Source: Adhaeribacter sp. | GTDB taxonomy: Bacteria; Bacteroidota; Bacteroidia; Cytophagales; Hymenobacteraceae | Direction: 5' to 3' | Assembly: GCA_028288395.1 (NCBI GenBank) | Contig: JAQBNV010000354.1 | Coordinates: forward strand, 1-6,090 | DNA: 6,090 nt | Shown here: in pieces, positions 1 to 4,909 of the stretch | Position numbering within the stretch: position 1 is the stretch's first letter | How the letters are laid out: the number at the start of each line of letters is the position of its first letter | Notes under the pieces: generated by a model | The model's input: only the letters and a program-made list of their open reading frames with translations | Databases searched by the model: none | Told to the model about the DNA's origin: nothing | Translations under genes and position numbers: made by a program

Positions 1-419
1 ATTAGAAATGTGCTGTTAGGGGCAGCGAATAAAAGGATTTGCTGCTTAAGCGACACCTATGAAGGCAGTGTCCATGATAAAAAGATTGCCGAGGAAGCCA
101 ATATTCACTTTGCGCAAACCGTAGAATGGTGGCAGCTTACCGGCTTTCCAGGCTTTGAACCGGCTAATGCCACTATTGTGCAACCAGTAAAGAAGTCCAG
201 GGGAAAAGAACTGAGCCAAGACAAAAGCAGGAAAATAAAAGAAAGGCTTCTACCCGCGTACTGGTGGAACATGCTATCAACCAGGTGAAAGAATGGCGCA
301 TCGTCAAAGACAAAATCAGAAGCTACCGCCATCAACTGCGTGATGAGGTCATGCTCATCGCCGGTGGTTTGATTAACTACAAAATAAAACTAAAATCCAT
401 AGTAGCTTATTCTATATAA
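1..419 (+). pseudogene. IS5-type DDE transposase, 3' part, frameshifted
   Basis: This is the C-terminal part of a DDE transposase of the IS5/DDE_Tnp_4 kind, the enzyme that cuts and joins insertion-sequence ends. It is already open at base 1, so the start lies outside the window. The first segment reads NVLLGAANKRICCLSDTYEG, then HDKK, then a GF-GF block and IVQPVKKSRGKEL, all in the order typical of the family. That frame then goes out of register and ends at 288. The frame one base back continues the homology from about base 240: RKASTRVLVEHAINQVKEW, RIVKDKIRSYRHQLRDEVM, ending in TAA at 417-419. The VEHAI block carries the expected catalytic glutamate. Where relatives usually have QDxGFxGF, this one has QLTGFPGF, so the second catalytic aspartate appears to be replaced by leucine (compared from memory). 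Frameshift plus missing Asp suggests a dead copy; programmed -1 frameshifting is the alternative. Element ends and target duplication could not be placed. Confidence 0.82.
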
Positions 420-509
420 TCTCTAATATATAAAATTTTTTCAGGTAAAATTAAATGTTGATAAGAAAATAAATATATACGGCAGTTAAGCCTGGTCGCG
501 CAGCTTTCA
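420..509. other. AT-rich spacer behind the transposase remnant
   Basis: This 90-bp stretch lies between the transposase stop and the stop of the phosphatase-like gene on the other strand, so two genes converge here. Its first 60 bases are very AT-rich (TAATATATAAAATTTTTTC and similar). It should contain the right end of the insertion sequence, but without the left end inside the window I cannot pair terminal inverted repeats. I see no convincing GC-rich hairpin followed by a T run for either gene. Confidence 0.5.
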
Positions 510-1607
510 TTATGGCAAGACTCCCACCATAAATTCGCCTACTGGTTTTTCGCCGGTATAATTTAATTCCAGCAAGGCCGCCAGGGTTTTGGCTATTTGG
601 TTTGTGTAAAGTTGCTGGGGCTGCTTTACTTCACCTAAGGCAGGGGTATCGGGGCCAAACGCGATAAACCAGGTTTGGTCGGCTTCTGAAATCTTGGACC
701 CGTGTTGGCGCCAGGCGCCGTTGCTTACGCCCCGGCCGTGATCGGTAGTAATGAGCAGGGTAGTTTTATTTTTGTACTTCGGCGACTTTTGCAACCAGGC
801 CCAGAGATCTTTTATGAAAGCATCGGTTTGGTGGGCTGATTTTAGATAGGCGTCGTACTGTCCGTCGTGGGCAAAATCGTCCGTTTCGCCGTAAGCAATA
901 TACATTACCCGCGGGCTATGCTTCCTTAAATATTCTAAGGCGTAATGTTGGGTAAAAGCATCCAGTCGCACACTTCCCCAGGGGCTCGGAATTTGAGATT
1001 GCAATTGATTTAAAAACTTTTCGCGTTCGGATAATTGCGGACCGGTAGCTACCGAAAATCCCGCATTTACGGGGAAACCCGCTCGGCGGGCATTCAGGAT
1101 AAAAGGAAAAACATCCCAGGAACCAAAAGCAGCAACTTTTTTCCGGAATCCTTTTTGTTGGTTAATAAATTCCAGCACGGTTTTATTTGGATTTTCTTTT
1201 TTATCATTGCTATCAATCCGGTCGTCATCCGCAAAGCCGGTCAGAATTTCGTTATACCCCGGGTAAGAGAAATGGTGGCGGTTGCTCAGATTTACCAGGT
1301 TCTGGTATTGCCGGTTTCCGTAGAGCTGGCCGGTGTTGGCTACCGTACTCCAGATAAATGGCAACAGTTTTTGGCGGCGCACGAGCGGGTCTTCGTCCCA
1401 GAATAAATTTTTAAGCTCCTCTCTATCATCCACGTAATCTTTATCCCGCAATAAATCAGCATCAGCCCCACTAAAGAGTTCGCGCCAGCGTAAGCCATCG
1501 AGGGTAATTAAAATAACATTTTCGGTTTTTAGTTTTCGCTGGGCAAAAGCCCGGCTACCATTTCCTATGGTAAATATTAAAAAAAGTAACCAAAATTTTG
1601 GACGCAT
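510..1607 (-). CDS. Secreted alkaline-phosphatase-superfamily hydrolase
   Basis: A 365-residue exported metal-dependent hydrolase of the alkaline phosphatase superfamily (relatives are annotated as alkaline phosphatase family, phosphoglyceromutase-like or sulfatase-like). It should cleave a phosphate or sulfate ester outside the cytoplasmic membrane; the substrate cannot be told. Residues 1-22 are a signal peptide: basic MRPK, hydrophobic FWLLFLIFTIG, likely cut after AFA. The metal site is visible in order: D37 in LITLDGLR, S114 in HHFSYPGYNE as the probable nucleophile, D243/D244 and H247 in GETDDFAHDG, D289-H290 in LLITTDHGRG, and H302 in RQHGSK. All expected ligands are therefore present and the protein looks intact and full length. 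ATG at 1607 places the signal peptide correctly; no Shine-Dalgarno is seen. It stands 183 bp from the universal stress gene and is probably transcribed alone. Confidence 0.85.
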   Translation of the reverse strand: MRPKFWLLFLIFTIGNGSRAFAQRKLKTENVILITLDGLRWRELFSGADADLLRDKDYVDDREELKNLFWDEDPLVRRQKLLPFIWSTVANTGQLYGNRQYQNLVNLSNRHHFSYPGYNEILTGFADDDRIDSNDKKENPNKTVLEFINQQKGFRKKVAAFGSWDVFPFILNARRAGFPVNAGFSVATGPQLSEREKFLNQLQSQIPSPWGSVRLDAFTQHYALEYLRKHSPRVMYIAYGETDDFAHDGQYDAYLKSAHQTDAFIKDLWAWLQKSPKYKNKTTLLITTDHGRGVSNGAWRQHGSKISEADQTWFIAFGPDTPALGEVKQPQQLYTNQIAKTLAALLELNYTGEKPVGEFMVGVLP

Positions 1608-1790
1608 CGATACATTTGTTTTGTTTACCGGAAAAGTTGAATATTTTGTTTTGTGGAATATTGTTAAGTTTCTGGTTATCCGAATTATAAGTAGTCAGAC
1701 TTAATTTAATAATTTACGTGTTTCTATGATGAATTTTATCTTTACTGCTGGATTAACCTTTCCGAAACAGAGGGGAGCGGCGGGTCCTTT
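1608..1790. other. Intergenic region, likely promoter of the phosphatase-like gene
   Basis: This 183-bp region follows the stop of the universal stress protein gene and precedes the phosphatase-like gene, both on the minus strand. It is AT-rich on the phosphatase-gene side. It holds two copies of TTTGTTTTGT (plus-strand sense) at 1615-1624 and 1645-1654, starting 30 bp apart. I found no exact TAnnTTTG promoter element for the minus strand and no open frame that looks like a protein. A weak imperfect hairpin (GCGGTC with GACCCGC on the minus strand) overlaps the stress gene's stop, but it has no T run behind it. Confidence 0.4.
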
Positions 1791-2681
1791 TTAAGACCGC
1801 TTTGCTGGTTTTTCGGGCAAAGCCAATACCGGAATGGTGTTGTGAAAAACCATTTGTTCGGGCACACTACTATAAAATACAGAATGAAAAAAGCTGTGCT
1901 CGTGAATACCCACGGCCAGCAGGTTAGCACCGTAATCCTGAATAAAATTTTCAATTCCTTTGGCTACCGTTTTACCGGTTCGTTCTATTAATTGCAGGCG
2001 CTGACTTGGATATTTAGCCAGGAATTTAGCCCGTGTTTGCGCCTCTTTGGTCTGGTCTGGTTTTACGGCGGTTTTATTTATGTGAACAAGGGTGATTTCT
2101 GCTCCGAAAGGCTCGGCAAAACCCAGTAGTTGGTTTATAAATATATCAGTTTCAATTTCCAAATCAGCGGCAAAAGCTATTCGGGTCGGCGGAGTAAATG
2201 CTGCGTCTGGCGGGACGGCTAAAACCGGAATAGGACTTTTAGTAATAACATCGGCGGTATTAGTGCCCATCAAACGTTCCAGAAAAGTGCTGGCGCCCCG
2301 GGTTCCCATTACCACCAAATCAATTTGGTTATCCCGAACAATTTCGTGGAGGTTATCGGTTAAGGAGCCATATTTAAAAAGGGTTTCTACGGGAAACCCC
2401 TGGTGCGTTTTCTGGCGGATTTGATTAGCAGCCTGGGCGAGGTTCTCCTGATGAATTCTTTCCAGCTCCTGATTAGGAAAATATCCACCCGGGTAAGCCG
2501 TTGTCACGCCCAAGCCCAGATCGGTAGGGGTAAAAATATTCGAATCGGCGTAATTCAGCGGATAATTAATATTATGAAAAAGCAACAATCGCCCTTTAAA
2601 TACCCTGGCCAATTGAACAGCGTAATCCAGGGCATTGGTGGCATTATCGGAAAAATCGGTAGGTACAAGTATATTTTTCAT
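1791..2681 (-). CDS. Universal stress protein with tandem Usp domains
   Basis: A 296-residue cytoplasmic protein made of two UspA domains in one chain, a common Bacteroidota form. Usp proteins bind ATP or AMP and help cells through starvation, oxidative or other stress; the exact role here is unknown. Domain 1 (about 1-158) opens with KNILVPTDFSDNA, with D9 at the usual nucleotide-contact position, and has the ATP-binding signature G126-x2-G129-x9-G139-T140 (MGTRG...MGTNT), followed by PIPVLAVP. Domain 2 (about 167-290) opens with RIAFAADLE, but its matching segment has G258, then E261 and S271 where glycines are expected, so only domain 1 is likely to hold ATP by the classical loop. The ATG at 2681 is preferred over an in-frame TTG one codon earlier at 2684. 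No Shine-Dalgarno is visible. Gaps of 158 and 183 bp on the two sides suggest a single-gene unit. Confidence 0.92.
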   Translation of the reverse strand: MKNILVPTDFSDNATNALDYAVQLARVFKGRLLLFHNINYPLNYADSNIFTPTDLGLGVTTAYPGGYFPNQELERIHQENLAQAANQIRQKTHQGFPVETLFKYGSLTDNLHEIVRDNQIDLVVMGTRGASTFLERLMGTNTADVITKSPIPVLAVPPDAAFTPPTRIAFAADLEIETDIFINQLLGFAEPFGAEITLVHINKTAVKPDQTKEAQTRAKFLAKYPSQRLQLIERTGKTVAKGIENFIQDYGANLLAVGIHEHSFFHSVFYSSVPEQMVFHNTIPVLALPEKPAKRS

Positions 2682-2839
2682 CAATCGAAGGTTTGGCCTA
2701 AATACTAAATATAGAAATTTTTATTATCCTTTTAATGAGTGTTGGCAATCGATTCTGTTTGATGGAGTAATGAAAATTAATTCTTCAGAATATACGGCTA
2801 TATCGGTAAATAAACCCCTGTTTATAGCTATCGTAAAAG
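2682..2839. other. Intergenic region before the universal stress gene
   Basis: A 158-bp spacer between the stop of the VF530-type gene and the start of the stress protein gene. Two things are visible. Fourteen bases past the VF530 stop is a perfect 6-bp inverted repeat with a four-base loop (ATAAAC-CCCT-GTTTAT, 2810-2825); it is AT-rich and lacks a T run, so at best a weak terminator. On the minus strand TATATTTA (complement of 2706-2713) matches seven of eight positions of the Bacteroidota -7 element TAnnTTTG and lies about 25 bases before the start codon, but no -33 TTTG is found at the right distance. Confidence 0.35.
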
Positions 2840-3055
2840 CTACCGGATGGTTTTAAGGTAAAGGTCTTCTACTTTTTTGCGGGCCCAGGGTGTTTTGCGC
2901 AAAAACTGGAGGCTGGATTTGATACTGGGGTTATGGTTGAAACTATTGATATTAATTTTATAGCCTAATTCTTCCCAGCCATATTCGTTTACCAGAAAAA
3001 TTAATATTGATTCTAGGGTTTTCCCGTGCAAGGGGTTGTTTTTTTGCTCTTCCAT
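2840..3055 (-). CDS. VF530 family (DUF2132) small protein
   Basis: A 71-residue protein that matches the VF530 family (formerly DUF2132), named after a Vibrio fischeri protein of known structure and usually described as a putative DNA-binding protein. The signature is nearly complete: [12 protein letters not shown] at residues 7-18, [17 protein letters not shown] around 23-39, and the strongly conserved [18 protein letters not shown] at about 42-59 followed by KVEDLYL. Length is normal for the family, whose members are one small helical domain. The biological role is not established. The gene starts 34 bp after the methyltransferase stop on the same strand with no promoter-like element between, so it is probably read through from that gene, although a functional link is not shown. 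ATG at 3055 is the only sensible start. Confidence 0.92.
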   Translation of the reverse strand: MEEQKNNPLHGKTLESILIFLVNEYGWEELGYKININSFNHNPSIKSSLQFLRKTPWARKKVEDLYLKTIR

Positions 3056-3089
3056 TTAGGTATGCCTTGATTATTTTAATATGAGAATA

Positions 3090-4142
3090 TTAACCTGGTT
3101 TACAAACCGAAATAAGGCCATAATCCATTAATGTAGGAATATTATGGGTAGTTGGTACCAGACCAGCCAGTTGTAACCAGTTCCGATATTCCTGCCGGCT
3201 ATAGGTGCGGCCTTTGGTTCCCGTAAAAAGCATTACCGAATAATCCGTCACCGCCAGCGGGCCGTTTAAAGAATCGTGCAAAAAAGCATCATGTACCCAC
3301 AACTCTCCACCGGGATTCAGGGCAGCGGCGAATTTTATTGCCAGTCGCGCACAGGTTTCGGTGGGCCAATCGTGAAAAAGGCTGGCCGCTAATAATACAT
3401 CCGCTGCTGGTAAGTCATCGGTTAGCATATCGCCCGGCCAGAACTGCACCCGCTCTTTAACGGTTTCTACTCCAGGCCGGCCACTCTGGCAAAAGATAGT
3501 TAATAATTCTTCAGCTACCTTTAATACTTCGGGCCGGTCGAAAATAGTAGCGGTTGCGGCAGGGTTTAGCAGCAGCCATTCGTAGGTATAAAAACCGCTG
3601 CCGCCGGCCACGTCAAGCAGGTGACCCGGGCTGCGGGGTAGTTTGGAGGCAACAACCGGGGCCAGGAAAGCAGCCCGTCCTGCCAAGGCCAAAGTGAGGC
3701 TTCGGGCGGTTGCCGGGGCATCCATGGGGGAAGGTGCTTCTGCATCTTTTACATAAGTTACTCCCTGGGTATTATCAGTGGGTCCATCGTGCAGCAATAA
3801 TTGGGTAAGCTCCAATACGCCGGCATCGTCTTTGGTTAAACTGGCATAACCGATTAAGTTTGGCTGCTGACTGGTGGTTAAAAAAATTCCCAAGGCGGTA
3901 AGTTCCAGGTTGCCTTCGGAATTAAACTGCAGCATTTCCTGCGCGCACAAAGCGGGAAAGAAAACCATGGCCGGCCGGGGAGCTAATCCGAGTTGCTGTG
4001 CCAGATCCGGCAACGGTAACGGCCCGTTTTGCAAAGCTTCGAAAACCGGAATATGATGGATGGCGGCAATTAAAATGCGGGAACCAGCCATGGCACGCAG
4101 GTGGCGCGTAATGGGAGCGAGGTCTAAGAGGGGAATATCCAT
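3090..4142 (-). CDS. SAM-dependent O-methyltransferase (Methyltransf_2 type)
   Basis: A 350-residue class I methyltransferase of the Methyltransf_2 type (family of hydroxyneurosporene, acetylserotonin and plant small-molecule O-methyltransferases). It should move a methyl group from S-adenosylmethionine to a hydroxyl of a small molecule; the acceptor is unknown. Residues about 10-90 form the helical/winged-helix dimerisation part (SRILIAAIHHIPVFEALQNG, then LPDLAQQLGL). The catalytic half follows: motif I LLDVAGGSG at 175-183 for SAM, FDRPEV at 201-206 with acidic D202, PGDML at 236-240, and LFHDWP at 255-260, where H257 aligns with the catalytic His of the family. NPGGELWVHD at 276-285 and a C-terminal MDYGLISVCKPG complete the fold. 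Length is normal, so it looks intact. No carotenoid, quinone or polyketide genes lie beside it to suggest a substrate. The start ATG at 4142 has no clear Shine-Dalgarno. Confidence 0.9.
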   Translation of the reverse strand: MDIPLLDLAPITRHLRAMAGSRILIAAIHHIPVFEALQNGPLPLPDLAQQLGLAPRPAMVFFPALCAQEMLQFNSEGNLELTALGIFLTTSQQPNLIGYASLTKDDAGVLELTQLLLHDGPTDNTQGVTYVKDAEAPSPMDAPATARSLTLALAGRAAFLAPVVASKLPRSPGHLLDVAGGSGFYTYEWLLLNPAATATIFDRPEVLKVAEELLTIFCQSGRPGVETVKERVQFWPGDMLTDDLPAADVLLAASLFHDWPTETCARLAIKFAAALNPGGELWVHDAFLHDSLNGPLAVTDYSVMLFTGTKGRTYSRQEYRNWLQLAGLVPTTHNIPTLMDYGLISVCKPG

Positions 4143-4301
4143 CAGGAATTTAAGTTTAGTTATATTTTATAAGCCGGCATTTATTCAGGAGCGGCCGGCG
4201 CTGTTTTCGTTTTTCCAGGTTTTAATTGCTTTCATGTAATCCTGGCTAAGGGAATATTCAGGAGCAAAAATATAAACCGGCAATCTGGCAATGCTTTCCG
4301 G
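4143..4301. other. Intergenic region with inverted repeats and an in-frame open stretch
   Basis: The 159 bp between the acetyltransferase stop and the methyltransferase start hold no clear gene. On the minus strand the acetyltransferase frame stays open for 38 codons past its stop, to a TGA at 4185-4187, and reads like protein (VYIFAPEYSLSQDYMKAIK). Two GCCGGC palindromes (4173-4178 and 4194-4199) start 21 bp apart and can pair with a 15-base loop just before the methyltransferase gene. No exact TAnnTTTG element is found for the methyltransferase. Confidence 0.4.
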
Positions 4302-4306
4302 TTATA
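4265..4306 (-). terminator. Possible intrinsic terminator of the acetyltransferase gene
   Basis: On the minus strand TATAACCGG and CCGGTTTATA form a 9-bp stem with one bulged base (plus-strand arms 4271-4280 and 4298-4306) around a 17-base loop, followed at once by a T-rich TTTTT. It overlaps the acetyltransferase stop codon, a usual place for a terminator. The loop is long and the outer pairs are A-T, so stability is uncertain. Confidence 0.4.
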
Positions 4307-4754
4307 ATTTTTTGGTTAATAAATGCCGATCATGATCGCGGAAGCCGAATTTATGATAGAGGGCTTTGCCAGCCAGGTTGTGCCGTTCGGCTTCGAGGTG
4401 CAACACCTTTAGGTTTAGTTGGCCGGCCTGCTCCATTACAAAGTTTAAGGTCTGGGTGCCGAAGCCCTGCTTCTGCCAGGCGGGCTGTATAAACAATTCG
4501 TCCAGGAAAGATATATTTCCGCCAAACTCAAAACTATAACAGAAAGTGAGCGCTACGTAACCGATTGCTTCGGCTTCGGCCGCCGGGTTAATTAACCATA
4601 CCCGGCCGAGCTCGGGCTTTTGAAGAAAGTGATGCCAAACCAATGCAGCTTTATCAGAATGGAACGGATAGTGGTCAATGGCATAAAATTCCTGCTGTAG
4701 TTTCAGCAACTGCGGCACCTGCGCTACCGTGGCTGATTCGAATATTACGGACAT
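4302..4754 (-). CDS. GNAT family N-acetyltransferase
   Basis: A 150-residue GCN5-related acetyltransferase, which would pass an acetyl group from acetyl-CoA to an amine on a small molecule or protein; the acceptor cannot be predicted. The family fold is plain: strand and helix at residues 2-25 (VIFESATVAQVPQLLKLQQE), a mid strand AIGYVALTF at 63-71, motif A from FLDELFIQPAWQKQGFGTQT with the CoA pyrophosphate loop Q94-x-x-G97-x-G99, and motif B HLEAERHNLAGKALYHKFGF at 119-138 with N126, Y133 and the closing GF. The frame can be extended to a TTG at 4775, but that codon lies inside a good promoter -7 element, so the ATG at 4754 is chosen. The gene is divergent from the esterase on the plus strand and carries its own promoter, with a possible terminator at its stop. 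Confidence 0.9.
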   Translation of the reverse strand: MSVIFESATVAQVPQLLKLQQEFYAIDHYPFHSDKAALVWHHFLQKPELGRVWLINPAAEAEAIGYVALTFCYSFEFGGNISFLDELFIQPAWQKQGFGTQTLNFVMEQAGQLNLKVLHLEAERHNLAGKALYHKFGFRDHDRHLLTKKL

Positions 4755-4772
4755 TTCAGATTCTTTTAAACC

Positions 4773-4804
4773 CAAAGGTAAGCACCCGGTGCGCTATTCG
4801 TAAA
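4773..4804 (-). promoter_or_regulatory. Bacteroidota-type promoter of the acetyltransferase gene
   Basis: On the minus strand TACCTTTG (complement of 4773-4780) matches the Bacteroidota -7 consensus TAnnTTTG exactly. Twenty bases upstream is TTTA (complement of 4801-4804), one base off the -33 TTTG. Transcription would then start near 4767 and leave a leader of about 13 bases before the ATG at 4754. The spacer between the two boxes holds an 11-base palindrome, GCACC-C-GGTGC (4782-4792), where a regulator could bind. Confidence 0.55.
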
Positions 4805-4827
4805 GCTTTTAATATATTCCGGACTAA

Positions 4828-4835
4828 AATATTTG
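4828..4835 (+). promoter_or_regulatory. Weak candidate -7 element for the esterase gene
   Basis: AATATTTG matches seven of eight positions of TAnnTTTG on the plus strand. It would give a leader of roughly 65-70 bases before the esterase start. No -33 TTTG is found at the proper distance, so this is only a candidate. Confidence 0.25.
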
Positions 4836-4855
4836 CCGGTTTATTTTATTACTAT

Positions 4856-4908
4856 ATCTAAAACCAGTATCATTAGCTTAAATATTAATCTAAAACTATA
4901 ATCTAAAA
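4856..4908 (+). repeat. Three ATCTAAAA boxes before the esterase gene
   Basis: ATCTAAAA occurs at 4856-4863, 4888-4895 and 4901-4908, with the last two inside a longer 10-base direct repeat TAATCTAAAA (starts 13 bp apart). The last copy ends just before the esterase ATG at 4910. The region is AT-rich, which raises the odds of chance repeats. It may be a regulator site or only leader sequence. Confidence 0.4.
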
Positions 4909-4909
4909 T

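Noticed and set aside
105..335. 76-codon minus-strand open frame inside the transposase
   Set aside because: It is antisense to sequence with clear transposase homology and has no recognisable features.
1035..1406. 123-codon plus-strand open frame
   Set aside because: It lies fully antisense to the phosphatase-like gene, whose catalytic motifs prove the coding strand.
1783..1800. Hairpin at the stress protein stop as terminator
   Set aside because: The stem is short and imperfect and no T run follows it on the minus strand.
1742..1954. 70-codon minus-strand open frame with a hydrophobic stretch
   Set aside because: It overlaps the stress protein's C-terminal domain in another frame; the hydrophobic look comes from the shifted reading of that domain.
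2092..2856. Three plus-strand open frames across the stress gene and its upstream spacer
   Set aside because: They are antisense to the Usp domains or low-complexity spacer, and have no family-like motifs.
3874..4056. 60-codon plus-strand open frame
   Set aside because: Antisense shadow of the methyltransferase N-terminal domain.
510..4754. The whole minus-strand block as one operon or a new defence or biosynthetic system
   Set aside because: Gaps of about 160-180 bp, a separate promoter and possible terminator at the acetyltransferase, and unrelated functions argue for independent genes.
4643..4861. 72-codon plus-strand open frame before the esterase
   Set aside because: Its first half is antisense to the acetyltransferase and the rest crosses the promoter region; nothing protein-like is seen.
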